From Amblyornis subalaris (lineage: Eukaryota; Chordata; Aves; Passeriformes; Ptilonorhynchidae), in the NCBI GenBank assembly GCA_018881555.1, contig JACAXG010000032.1, positions 1,686,837 through 1,750,836 on the forward strand: DNA of 64,000 nucleotides, written 5' to 3'. The notes beneath the pieces are model-generated. The model had not been told where the DNA came from. It did not search any database and was given only the letters and a program-made list of their open reading frames with translations. This document shows positions 25,762-38,282 of this stretch, piece after piece (the stretch's first letter is position 1; each line of letters starts with the position of its first letter). The translations under genes and the position numbers were made by a program.

Positions 25762-25817
25762 TCCNCTAGACCAGGATGCTCAAAGCCCCATCCAGTCTGT
25801 CCATGAACAATTTCCTC
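25762..25817 (-). mobile_element. CR1 LINE internal scrap
   Basis: CTAGACCAGGATGCTCAAAG followed by CCCCATCCAGTCTGTCCATGAAC matches the reverse complement of the CR1 3' region ('ctagaccaggttgctcaaagccccatccagcctg.cttgaac'). The terminal repeats and the rest of the element are missing on both sides, so this is an old remnant trimmed by deletion or divergence. It parallels 51170-51215 in the better preserved copy at 51091. Confidence 0.75.
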
Positions 25818-28800
25818 NTAGCAATGGTACTGCCCTGGATCTGACACAGCCTTATGGGCCAGACGTGCATAATAGATGGGACAGCACATACAAACACCAC
25901 AATCTCTGAAGAGGGTTAATCAAAGGTAAAAAAATCTGAATTGCAAGACTTCTCCTGCCTTTTACTTAAAGAAGCAAAGTTCTAATGCAAATCACCATTT
26001 TCATGCTTTTCAGACACATCACTGGTTGCACCCATGTGCTACAGCTGCCTCTGGAATGTGGTAAAATACATGGTGTCACCGTGGGTCCCCACTGGGCACC
26101 CATCATCCGGGTCCTTGCTCTTTTGCATGGAAAACATGGCACATGAGGGATGGTGAATACAATGTCAAGCCACTTCCAGGAAAAGCACTGTATGTGAGAG
26201 CTAGGAAATGCTACTAAATACAACAAAATGCATAGTGCCCAGGACAGCTCACTGTCCATCTNAGTCATGCTCACACTCAGACCAACCCTGACAGTGGTAC
26301 TGTTCACCTAAGAATCCACCACTTCTGGTGAAAAGCAGTGTCCTGTAACTTGTACAACACTTCCATTTGGGGAAAAATTCAGGCATTTTCTATTTCATTC
26401 AAAATTCTGCCATATGCACATTACTTATTTATTGGCTTATTTATTTGGAAGGTATAGTATATGCTGGAAGTTCTCTGACCTGTGTCCTCCCCCTGGAGAA
26501 ACACCCATTACAGTCTCCGTTGTGCTGTTCCTGGCTAAGCTGAAAGGCTGTAATTCATCCCTACTTTTGTCGACCTTTCTGCCACTTTACTGCCTCTGAT
26601 ATTTTCCTCTCCCTTGTCTCACTTCCCTTCCCAGGGCTGCTTTTTCAGCATCTTCTCAAAGAGACAAGATAAACAGGAGAGGCTCTTCAGAGCCAAAATC
26701 CAGGGGGACCAGAGGGGACCAAGAGCAGATCACAGGCAGCCACCACGGCTCNTGTGTGGGCTCACAGGCTCAGAGTTTCCCAATGATTAGAGAGGGGATG
26801 TCTGTAGCCACAGCAATGGGGTAAGGGATGCCTCATGCATATGCAACTCCCAGTCCGCATGCACAGGAGCCAGGTGTGTGCTTCAACTCACACGAAGAAA
26901 GACTTGAGCTCAAGGACTCTCATTTTTTATTTCCCACTGTGCCTAACCCCAGCGGGGCGAGTGCTGACTTCTCATGTTTACAAGGAAAAAGAGACAACAG
27001 AAATACAAATGGCCACTTGTGGGATGCTTCAAAGCTACCAGACTCTGCTTTTATATGGAAAACGCAAAAAAAGGAAGACAGGTTGTAAGAGGATGGTAAG
27101 NGGAATGTAGCAAAATGAAGAAAAGGTAAAGAAAAGGTAAGAAAAAAGTTAGGAAAAGGTGGTAGAGAGCAGAACATGAACTACAGCTGGGTGGAATACC
27201 CTCTGAATCTGTCAGACCACAAACTTCAGAGAAGTTACTGAAAATCGCTGAAAGTGCAGGACTACGTGTGATGAGAAAGTAAATTTGTTGCTAAAAGTGG
27301 CTACCAAGAAGGTGAAAAGCAGGAAACCANTGGGGGTTCTGTATTTTGTGCCTCACGGCTTCACAGCAACTGGGTAGCAGGAAAGGAAAAAGGCGAAAAT
27401 CCCACTTAAGGATGGCTGTGAAGGGAAATAATGTCAAACAAAAAGGAAATAAAAGAGACTGGGATGTTTTAAGTCACAGAATATGCAGGAAAGAAAACTA
27501 CAGCATAGATCACGGAAAGAGATCCAAAAAGAAACATTGTTAAAACACCAAGGTGCAAGAAGTGGCCCAGTTTCAAAGAACAGAAAATTTATTACAATTT
27601 GAAGGTCAGGTCAAGGTCAAAGAATAAAACCCACAAGAAAACAGGGAAGGAATGGCATAGGAAAAATCAGCAGAAAGGCATGAGGCAAACTGGTGCAGAT
27701 GGACAAAGAAAATGAGAAGAGGAACCAAGCGTGGTGCTGAGGAGGAGGAGGAGAAATGGGACGCTGAAGCAAGCAGCAGTAAGATCTGCTGAACAGAGCA
27801 AGAGCTAGGGAGAGGCAGATGCTCACCAGCATCTGCAGGCAGCACAAACCTCAGCCTATGCCGGAGAAACATTTCACTGTTCCAGAAGAGAGAATTTCTT
27901 CAGGTACCTGATATCATTTCTTCCCTTGCTGAATACAGAATAGATGCACTTTTAAATAGGATTTAAACCCAGCAGAAGCAAGTGTTAATATTTATATAAC
28001 TAAGCGGCCTTAAGCCAATGGAAAAACTATACAACGAAAAATGTGTGATTATCTGGTATTTGATAAAAGTATTAGAGGTTACCAAGTTTTCAAAATGACT
28101 TTATGTAATTANGTAATGATTCTTTCAAAAGCAATGAAGAGCAGGCACTAGCTGAGGGCAGTAATTAGCATGGCCATCTTTGAAGTATGAAAAACTCCCC
28201 TGGTCCACCTTGCAGGACTGGCCGTGGGTACTGACAGACCAACCTGTTCACAGGCACCAGCTCCGGTGGCAATTGGCAAGTGTGCAGCAAAATCCGGCCA
28301 GGCTCGTTGGAAGCTGGACAAGCAGCAAGCCTGCTGTTAGTCCTCCTACAGCACTGCATTGCCCAAAATGCCTGNACTGTCCAAGAACCTTGGAGACTCG
28401 GATCTAGAGCAAATTGCTACAGCAGCAATATGGGTGTGCAAGTCTGTGGGAACAAGAGGAAAAATATCCNTCTTCCTTAGCTTCTAGGAAAACTAAAAAG
28501 CTAAATTCGGCAAAGGGAAAGGATGAATGCGGATGTAGATACAATAATGAGAAAAATCTTGCCATAAAAACTTTTTTGTTTTGCTAGTAAGATTTTTTTT
28601 TATTTCTTAATAATAGATATGATTTAGATGAAAAGGCTCTCAACTTGCCTTTGGATATCCCTCTGCGTGTACTGAGTAAACTCAAGCCCATCCATGCATA
28701 CGCTCACCAAGATGTTTTGCAGGAGGAGAGGTGTGAAGAGCTTTGCCTGGAGGGACCAGGTCTTGAGCTCCAAGCCAGATCCCCTGGCTCTGGCGTTGTG

Positions 28801-29639
28801 TTTCCCTGTCACAGTGCTCTGCTCTGCTAGCAGCTGAGTATAATGCACTAAAATCCTAATCTCTAAAGCACTGTGTGCCAGGGCTTCGGAGATCAGCATT
28901 TCAGTCAGTTTTACTTTGCTGCTGCCATAGCACACAAGAGTGGCACAGCAGGGGAAAAGCAACACAATGTGCAGCGACGGAGAGGCACGCTTGGCTGGGA
29001 GGAGTGGGGGGCAACAGCATGGTAATGCAATATAAAGGCATAGGGAAAATAAAGGAAAGAAATGGGGAAAAATAGGACTATTGTGCATGAATAGGAACCT
29101 TGGGCCCTCTCCTTNCCAGCAGCCCTAACAGCAGGATGTCTCCAGCCTCAATAAATCTGCCGTTTTCTGAGCAAAGCCTTGAATGACCTGCAGGGTTTTT
29201 TTCTATCTGTTTCCTTGAAAATGGAAAGATTAGGAAATCTCTGCTAAAACCCGTCTGTGCATGTGAGTATCTGTGAATATTTTAAGATTACTCCCTCCTG
29301 CCTCTAACATGTGCTTTAAAATTAAAAACAAAATGATACTGCAGAAACCAAAAGAGCTGAAATCTGAGCCAGTACTATCTGAGTGCAGGCTATTCTGTCA
29401 CCTAGACCCAGTCTGGCACAGCACACATGGGGACACGAGCACTCAACTGACCGAGCAGAACACTTCCAACTTCAAGGCACAATGGTCACAGCTAAAGGAA
29501 AAAAGCAACACCTCAAAATAATAAAACAAATCCTATAACCAAACACTAAAATAGTCAGGAGGATCAAAAGTAACTGGGCAGTAATTTTAAAATTACAGAC
29601 TTCACAGCATGCTAACTATTGAAACCTGCTTGGGGCAAA
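25818..29639. other. Unique sequence, no gene seen
   Basis: I see no gene. Features are a purine-rich imperfect repeat of GAAAAGGTAA-like units at 27118-27160 and a minus-strand frame of 154 codons at 28624-29088 whose Leu/Ser-rich product matches nothing known. Several short frames overlap it on the other strand. Confidence 0.5.
27118..27160 (+). repeat. Purine-rich imperfect tandem repeat
   Basis: GAAAAGGTAA-like decamers recur about four times with small insertions (GAAGAAAAGGTAAAG, AAAAGGTAAG, AAAAAAGTTAG, GAAAAGGTGG). This is a simple low-complexity tract. Confidence 0.6.
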
Positions 29640-29880
29640 GCCTTGTTGCCATCAATCAGAAGAGCAGGCTAATTTAAGAAAGTCTTTTATGCTGTCAACT
29701 TTGACAGCATCTTAATGTCTTTGCTAAACCAGCATGGCCAATCCATGGCACCAAAATCTACTTCACGGTACCTATGTCAGGCTAGAGTACCGTTACATGG
29801 GATTAGTGCAACACACTGATAATGCTCTTTGGAATAAAAGCTGATTGAACTTTGTCCCTTAAGAGCGTTTAGACAGCCTA
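29640..29880. promoter_or_regulatory. Enhancer-like stretch with exact inverted repeats
   Basis: Two symmetric elements lie within 110 bases: ATGCTGTCAA/TTGACAGCAT (29689-29710, spacer of two) and ACGGTAC/GTACCGT (29765-29793, spacer of 15). The first contains two opposed TGACAG words, the core bound by TALE homeodomain proteins (MEIS/TGIF). The sequence around them is complex and non-repetitive. A regulatory role is inference from motif and texture. Confidence 0.35.
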
Positions 29881-32800
29881 GTGGTCTGCTAACCCACATG
29901 GGCTTGTCCATGGTTCCTCCCCTATACACAGGCAGAGAGCATCTCTGAGCCTCTTCTGCGAACTCCTCCTCATCCTCACTTATCTGTCACATAGGTAAGA
30001 AAATGCTCATCATCCTCACCCCAGGAACTGTTTAGTCACTGATTTGGAAGTCGCTGTGTAAATTCTGCATCAGTTGATGTCCCTTTTGTAATCCTGCAGA
30101 AGGGAAAGCTATGTTACCTATTATATTGGGGTGTTCTGACAGATAGGCTCTTGCAGATTTAGTGCCTGTGGTTTAAAACATTATTGCTCCGGCCTTCTGC
30201 AAAGGTTACTGTTCTCAGATCAACAGTAGCCAAATGGGATGCGTGTCTCTGCCCCAGCAACCACAGCAACTGCTGGCAAAGGCAGGCCTATCAGCTACAG
30301 AGCAACAGCACCAAGATACCAATACAGCAGCTGCTGCAAGCACAGGAATTGTCAGAGACAGGCATGGTGAGAACATTTGAAAGCTTTTACAGCAAGGTGC
30401 ATCAAAACCCAGCTGCCAAGTGGGAAGCCAAAATTTCTGGGGGAAAGCTGGTTTATGGAGTTCCTACATCTCCTCAACCTCTAGTGTCTTGTACCTATCC
30501 TTGCACCCACCATGCTATCCCTCGGTTTGAGCTGCAACCATCTGTGGGTCATCCTGCAAAGTGGTGAACTGATGCAAGTAGAAAAAACTCCCACTACTCC
30601 TCCCCTCCTCCCTATGCTGAAGGATTATTTTTAGCATAGACCAGTTGATAATCTGGTTCACGGCATGTCTTAAACTACAGCATCAGCACAACTGAACAGG
30701 CAGCTTGAACAGGCTGCAGGGAGAATGAATACACAGAAAAAGGGTAAAGTCTTTAAACCATTGCTGCCACTGTGGCTTTTAGACTGCAAAATCATGGTAC
30801 TTGACTGGTAGCTCTAAACTGCCAAATAATCCATTATCCAATAATAATCTAAGCAATCCAATCCAGAATTCCAAAATTTTCTCAACTCCTGGTGCTCTTC
30901 ATTCCATGTAAATGTTTTTGAGATCAAGACTACAACCAGTGGTGGAGACAGTNAGCCCAGACTGAGATGACTTTATAGGGAAAGAATTAGCCAGCAGTCT
31001 AACACTGCCGGAGATGGATTTACATCTGAAGGCGTCTCACACATGGTATAAATGTCACTCCTTCCTTGCTGCCCCCTTCCTCCCAAAGTCACTGGAAAAC
31101 AAAAAACCCACAAAAAAATTTGGAGAGAGGAAGTAAAACATGGAACCAAACCAAACCAAAAGTAAATAAAAATGTTTTACCTGGCTCCCCTGGGCACGCA
31201 ACAGCAGGCCTGGCAATAATGAGAGTGAGGAATGAAATTTTAAAATGAATGCAAGAGGGAGAAACTGCAGAGAAAATTGAGACAGAGTTNCACTGTTATT
31301 TATCCCAGACAAAGCGTACATGCTCAGCTCTGAGCAATCCATGGCACGGGAACAGCTCCAGGATGGAACTCCGACACAACTAATCTTCCTTTTCTATTCC
31401 CTTCTGTGCTTTTGAGAAGGAAAGGGGAGAGAAAGCAATTTAGTGCAGTGATGCAACTTGTTTACTTCTCTATACCTGCTCAGCTATGTTGGCTGAAATA
31501 TACTCTGGGAGGTGCAAAGGGAAGGAAAGAGAAAGGGAAGGAAGGAGAGAGGGAATTACAGGAGTAGAGAGAAGACAAAACTGTAAAACAGGCCTCCAAT
31601 TCCACCACTGCCCAGTGGCCCATGCAAGCAGCATCCATATGGCCGCCAGCATGCCAACAGAATTACATGGGTTAGTTATCCAAGACTTGCTGTGCTTGAA
31701 CCGTTTAAGCTCTGGCTCATTTGAACACGATGGAAATGCCCAAGCGAGCAGCCTGGATGGCAGATCTAATGGGGCACTGTGTGCCTGCCCTGATCTACCA
31801 GCCCACTCCACCGTGGGGGCCCTGGCTCCTCTGGCCGAGGTGGGACATGCTCAGGCAGTTGGGAATTCAGCTCGGGNCATGGCTGTCCACAGGGGCATCC
31901 TCAGCCTTTGCCCCAGGAAACACAGAGGGAGGTTGTGGGTCACCCTCTGCTCCCTGCTCGGGTACCAGTGACTGCCAAGGCAAGAAGAGCATGCAGAAGA
32001 TGGAAAAGCGGGAAGCTTATTAGGAAATACTCTGTCATTTCTCCTGTCATTCTCTGAAGCTTTTACTTTGTCCCTAATGAAAACTAAATGTTATTANGAA
32101 GGCAGAGATGGACTCTTAGGTGAAGAAAACAATAAAACCTACCAAATCACCAACTTCTGATGGCTTTGTAAGCCCCTCTTTAGAGCTGATACATCAACAT
32201 TTACATGATGGAGCCCNTTTTATTAGAAGCAAACCATTCTTAAAATACATTAACAACCTACATACTCACTGGCTCTTTGTAGTTTGCCTAACACTTCAGA
32301 ATGTGTTAAAATTACACATAAAAGTTATAGTAGCCTAACACTCAGGAAATAAGAGTCCTTTAAAGGTTTAATTCAACCACTAACCGATTTTTTCCCAAGT
32401 TAGAAAACATTTATATATTGCTGATTTACTGCAGGTGTGGTAACTGAATTTGGCTTTACACATACCAGCTGCAAGCAAATCAAGGAAAAGGCTTCATAAA
32501 TCAGTTTAAGGCACTGTAGGCTTCATGGTGCTTGGACTGGGACAGAATTTCCCCACACAAGCACACAAAACAAATGGGAGTTTATAATTTTCTCTGTCAT
32601 AGCTCATAACTTTTAAAGGTTAGAAATCAAAGCACCTCCACAGTGGAATTTTATAGATCTGAATGGGATGGACATAAGGCATCCCAGAAAATGATTTATA
32701 TCATCCCCTCTTCACACAACAAAAGAATGAAGAATGCAGTGGTTGTGACAAAGGCATTGACTAATCGTGTTACTCGGTAAATACCTTCTCTTGAAATTTC

Positions 32801-34026
32801 TCTGGATAGATCAAGATTTTTAACATTCTCTTTGTTTTACAGAGACTGTTTTCCAGCAACTATTCCACCTTTTTAAATGCATCTTCCAACGCACACTATA
32901 TTTTGCAGGTTTTTTTTTTTTCAACAAGTTGCACTGGCTCAGAGTCAGACATTGTAAGACAAAAAGCCACAGTGACTTTATCCAAGAAATATGAGGTGGC
33001 AGAGATCCAGTACGCCCAGCACTCAAGGTGAAAGAACAGCATGGAAAAAGATTCACAAATTAATTGTCAATTACGGAAGAGTGCCAGAGTGAACACTAGA
33101 TGCATGCATGGGATAATTTACCCAGGCACCTGCACAACTGAGCTGTGGATAGTGCTGAAGCAATTACTCTGTTTTTAAAAAGAATGAGAATATCATCGTC
33201 AGAAAACGACATAAAGGAAAAGGAGCAAGTTCAATTTTTTCCAAACACATAACATCAGTGCAGTTAAGCACCAAGGACCCAGCTGGACAACGGTCCTCTG
33301 GAAGAAGGGGGCTTGGAGTACCTGACTGAAGGAAGCTGCCTTTAAGGCAGTGAAATTAATTGCTCATACAGTTTTTCCACTGCATGCAGGCAACCCAAAA
33401 GATGTTGTTGTACCCAGAGCTACAATATGGGCATCCTGTAGCAGCAGGTGGGAACTACTAAGCTCTCATTTCCCATACTGTGTCACAGGAAAGTCACCAG
33501 GTGGTGAGGACTTCCACCTCCTCTGCTGCAGGTGGCCCTGACAAAGAGCCTGGGTGTGCTCCATAGCCAGCTATCAGTAATCCCTGGACACGCCGCACAA
33601 ACTTTGGATCCTTCATGAACAAACATCAGGGAACCACTTCTTGGCCTGTCAGATTCAAGGATGACACAGCAAATTCACTTCTGCATCTGTGTTCTCCACA
33701 CGGCTCCTTGGTCCTAGCGCCCACTGGCATGCCACAGCAGTGGGGGAAGAACCAGAGATTAGAGGCAGGANAGCAGCTGCTCCTCCTGGCTCTTTGAATA
33801 GAGGGAAAACAGCTTTTGCCCAATGCATGGGGAGTGATATCATCAAGTCAGCAAGCCAAGAACAGAAGGACTACATCAAAAAGGAAACAGGAACAAGAAC
33901 TTCCCCTTACAAAGCAAAACAGTCATGCTTTTTTAGAGCAAAATCTTTGCCTAAAAAGCTCTCACAAAGCATCTCATGGGAGGTTCAGACCATTTTCAAG
34001 TGCTGGAAGAAAAACAGTCCTGGGGT
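29881..34026. other. Unique sequence, no gene seen
   Basis: I see no gene. A G/A tract is at 31507-31554. Frames of 127 codons (30184-30567), 161 codons (31486-31971, starting just before that tract) and 134 codons (33689-34093) have no recognisable domain and are overlapped by antisense or shifted frames. Confidence 0.5.
31507..31554 (+). repeat. GA-rich low-complexity tract
   Basis: This is almost purely G and A with recurring GGAAGGA and GAGAGAG units. It is a simple polypurine tract. Confidence 0.75.
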
Positions 34027-34112
34027 TAGAGTGGTAACCTGGATCTGGGGAGACCCACTTCAGTTCTTTGCTCTGCCAAGTGTTCTTGCATGACCTTAGG
34101 CAAAAACACTGA
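34027..34112 (+). mobile_element. Fossil MIR/CORE-type SINE fragment
   Basis: The order ACCTGGATCTGGGGAG, CAGTTCTTTGCTCTGCCAAGTG, TTCTTGCATGACCTTAGGCAA and AACACTGAAGC parallels the MIR core 'cctgggttc..cagctctgccac..tagctgtgtgaccttgggcaagt'. The orientation is sense. It is highly diverged with no visible ends. The 'TGACCTTAGGCAA' block is the most diagnostic part. Confidence 0.5.
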
Positions 34113-37100
34113 AGCTGTAGTTAGTGGATACCTTGGCTTCAAAGGCAAAGTCAGCCTAAGAAGTTCTTGCCTTCCCCCGCCTGCCATTTGCTGCCTCCAC
34201 ACTTGCGCTGCCCCAGGAGCCCACAGGCACTACCCTGTAAACCGAATTACTGAACAGGATGATGTAAAAGCAAGTTTTGGTTNTATTTGACAGGGAGAAG
34301 GGTATTTTTGCATTGGACTGATTAAAGGACCCACAATCACTCAGCTACAGCAACAGGAGAAGAGGTGAGGCTGGGGAAGCCCATCCACGATGGCACAGGG
34401 GCTGGAATAAGCAGGAGAAAGGCTGCAAAGACAACGTGCTGTCCCCAAGACTGGTGAAAGAACCTCCTCGGCAATGCCAGATGCATTTGGACATTGTCAG
34501 CCACTGGTGCTTGTGACGAACATGGCGCCCTCTCCACAGCTGCCTCTCCAGCCCCCTTGGCAGGGATGGCTGCCCTCCTAGCAGGGGCAGCAGAAGGAAA
34601 GATATGTCATCACTTCACCTGCTGCTGTTCGGAGGAAGAAACAGCCAGGAATTTGCTGAAACCAGCATCACCACTGAATGCAATGCACTGTTTAACCCTG
34701 GATTCCCAAGCATCCCCTAGCTGGGGATGGTAACACCCCTCACNTTTCCAGGCTGCTGAGGGGATAAATAGAGTCAAGGTGCTGAGGCACCCCAGGTAAA
34801 CGGGGGCCATGGGGAGACCAAGAACAGAAAGCAGCAGCCAGGCTCATTTTGGTAAGCTCCCATTTTAAAAGCTGACATGCAAATCTCTACTTACCCTACA
34901 TAATATGAACATTCTCCTACAAACCCAGCTCCTGATTAACTCAGTACATCACTTGCCAGCGCTCTCTGAATGAGCCTGTGAGCCCAATTAGCAGCAGATG
35001 CAGCACTAACACTCCTCACCTGCTGTGCTTACCAGTCTTCAGATCAGGAAGGGAAGGGAATATATCAAAGACTTGCGAAGGGAAGGAAGCTTAGAAAAGG
35101 CTCAGAAAGGATGAGGGAAATAGATGTCTGCAACAGTTCCTCAGGCAAGGAAGCAGAGCCCTATACAAAAGGGAAAACATATGGGCCTAGGGAAAACATT
35201 GCTGCAGATCATGAAAAACATCCAAAGGGCTGCTCGAGCACCCCGGGAGCATGGTGTAGGGTGTAGCCAGGAGTGCTGCTGCAGCTCAGGGGACTTCTGC
35301 CTTGCCTGAACCCCGGGGAGCTCTGTCACATGCAGAGCTTCTCTCCACNTGCTTTGGTACATCAGCTAAGACACCTAAGTCATCCTACATTTTCCACGAG
35401 TTTTCCTTGACCTGTCAGTTTTCCTTAGTGTCCCAAAGAATAAGGAAGGAGCCTCTCAAGCCTACAACTGCAATACTATTACAACCCAGACAGGAGCCAC
35501 TTAATTGAAGTTTTTTGAACTCCCAAACTCCACAGCTGCATTGAAGTTTTGTTTGAGCATCTCTACCAGTGAACTGACTGCTCTTACCCACCAAAGCATC
35601 TGTCGGCTTCTGNACCTCAACTGCTAGCACTGGTTTTCTAACAATAAGAAAAAAGACCATCCCATGCCAGTTTGGATTTTTTGGTCAGAGGAGGAGAGAA
35701 CCTGCCTTGGGGAAAGGTCCAAAAAATAAGGGTTAGGAGTAGATGGACATGAATGCCTGAAGCTTTGACATGTCGGGGAAAACAGATTTAATGCTATATT
35801 TAATGCTATAATTTTCTAGCAACCAGCAGAAGGCAGCCATATAGTCCACGTAAGAAGCCCAAATCTCTCCAATGTGCTGGGGCAAGGAGAGCTCAGGCAT
35901 GACACGCAAACCAGCAGCAAATTTAGCAGCAACTTCTATGTGTCCATCTTTTCTAAACCTCAGCTGTCCCAGCAGTAAAAGGATAATGGATTTCTCTTTT
36001 TTAGAAGAGTAAACATGTATCTTTTACATATATAGCAGTCACATATTTGGTGAACCTTTCTTGTTATCCTCAAGACAGTTGTTGTGGCTGTAGGATACAG
36101 ATGTAACAAATACTTTGAAAGAACAGTCTTACTGGAGGTATNCTCAAACAGACCATCTAAGGATCCTAGTGCTGTACAATTTCACTGCTCTCTAAGATAT
36201 TAAATTAGTGGCCTTCAGTGACTGCTGACCAGCCTGCAAGTGCCTCCCACATGTCACCCCCTGGTCTGACAACAGTCTCAGAGGAGAAACACCACCCAGT
36301 CTAAGCAAACTGGACTGGGCAACANGGAACAGCTTCCTGCAGTTACTGACAACAGTTTCCATAAAAAGACTTCCGGTTTCCAAAATATACCACAAACGGC
36401 CAATGTTTCCAAGCAATGCTCTTGACAGAAACATAATGAAAGAGGTGGTTTTGTTTTCTACAGACGTATTCCCTTATCTTTGAAACAGGAATGATGGTGC
36501 ATTTTCAAAGAGAGGAAATTAATGTCTCTCTCACTGGGCTTTACAACTTTATTTGCTTTTCAGACGTTTATCCCCCACCTACAGCATGTGAAACTACTGC
36601 TACAGGTTGACAAAGAAAGCTGTCAGTGGTGACCATGCCACCAGGGTGAGACACTCTAAACCACATCTGAATTCCACCCTGCCAGGTCTGGTACACGGAC
36701 CAGAGGCAGGTACACAGATGCAGGAGACCAGAAACAAACAAACAGTGGAGGAGATTTTTTTTAGCCAAAACAACAAAGGTATTTTTAAATTGCTTTTCTA
36801 ATCTAGCCTTTCAAAGCAGAAGGAAGAGTGAAATCATGCAAGAATTCTAATTTAAACTAAAAAATGAAGGAAAAATCTGTCCTTAATACTGAAGATAACG
36901 GAGAAGAGCCAAGGCAGCACCCTGCTCTTCAGTTCTCTAGAGGACAAGTAACAGCGTACAGCAGGTCCAGCCTCAGGTCTACCATGGGATCTCCTGTTGT
37001 TCCAGGAGNCTCAAGACCTGGCAGGCCCATGTGGGCTCTTCCTCTTTGCAGAGGGAGTTTTAAGTCTTTATTTTCTTCCAAATGATTGGGATAAATTTAG

Positions 37101-38213
37101 GAGCTAGTAGCATGGAGGAAGGGACAGAGAGTGGACATCTGCAGACATCTCTGGACTGCACGTGTAAGACAGCTGCTGCCCGACCTTGCACAGAACAGTC
37201 TAATGGTGGCTTGTGACCTTACATTTCCTGGCATACCTGTCACATACCCGAAGAGTGACATTTTTAAAATCCTATTCACCAAGCAGCATTTCATTTTTAT
37301 GGCACAGGAAGATGCACAAGCATCTGTGAAACGAATTCCATCCAGTTGAACAGATAACATCACTGTGCCATGCCTCCAAGTTNAATGTGATTTCAAAAGA
37401 CGTAAGTAGACTCGTCATGCTTGGTAAGAGTCCAAACCAACCTGGTCCTCTTGCTCTTGGACATGCTGGTACATTTTACTTGACCCAGCATCGTGATCAC
37501 ATGATTCAATATAATTTGTGTTACTACCAGGCATGTGTGAGTCTAAGGGACAAATACTGGAAGAATGGATTTCAAAGATCTGACATTCAAATTGTGCCAA
37601 ATATGCTCCTACGTGCACATTCTGTAAGACAGTGAACTTTCAGATTAAGTTCCACAAAAATCTCTCATTTTAAGACAAGCTATCACGATGGTCCAAACTG
37701 GCAGTATGATGAAGCATTCTGAGTTCAAAGGAATTTGGGTCATGAAACTCTGAGGAGGAAAATTGTCTTTCACAGGGCCTTCCCTCCACTGCTTTTGATT
37801 TAAAAGCAGAGAAGTGCTTTCGGCATGTTCCCAAAATGGTCTTTTCAAAACTGATCCTCCCCTTCCCTCCCCTGCTTTTGCAGAGGGTAAAGGTGTTGCC
37901 CTNGTGGCTGTCCAGCACACACCACCACCAAGGCTAGCTCCAGCCTAATCAAACACATGTATCCTGACCTTCCCAGTAGAGATACGGCCTTGCGAGATGA
38001 AAACCATAGATCAATTCCCTCTTTTGGTGACTAACCTAATTCCCTGTGTTACAGGGATTGTAACATGCAGGGGTTACCCATAACTAAAACCATCTCTCCT
38101 GGACAACAGTGGGCAGCTCTCACTGAGTCAACATCTCAAATTCATAAGGATTCACTTCATTGGGTCTANATAGCACGATCATGGATGACTACTAAGGCAA
38201 GGTGTCCTCGGCC
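34113..38213. other. Unique sequence, no gene seen; possible SINE relic
   Basis: I see no gene. At 35925-35993 the order CTTCTATGTGTCC, TCTAAACCTCAGCTGTCCC, AGTAAAAGGATAATGG resembles the second half of sense MIR ('gtgtgacc..taacctctctgtgcctcag.ttcc..tgtaaaatgggataat') but is too diverged to list firmly. A 12-bp tandem duplication is at 35786-35809. Frames here are below 105 codons and unconvincing. Confidence 0.45.
35786..35809. repeat. 12-bp tandem duplication
   Basis: ATTTAATGCTAT is present twice head to tail without mismatch. It looks like recent slippage, and its copy number may vary between individuals. Confidence 0.85.
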
Positions 38214-38282
38214 ATGGCAGGGGGTTGGAACTAGATTTTCTTTAAGCTTCCTTTCAATCCAAACCATTCTATCGTTCTATGG
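38214..38282 (+). mobile_element. CR1 LINE 3' tip
   Basis: GGCAGGGGGTTGGAACTAG, then TTTCTTTAAGCTTCCTTTC and CAATCCAAACCATTCTAT match the last 70 bases of CR1 in sense orientation ('ggttggaactagatgatctttaaggtcccttccaacccaaaccattctatga'). Two terminal units are recognisable as ATTCTATCG and TTCTATGG. This is an extreme 5' truncation, common for this family. Confidence 0.85.

Noticed and set aside
28624..29088. 154-codon minus-strand frame
   Set aside because: No domain or motif; opposite-strand frames cover the same bases.
31486..31971. 161-codon plus-strand frame
   Set aside because: It begins in a GA-rich tract, contains an ambiguous base, is overlapped by shifted and antisense frames and has no recognisable domain.
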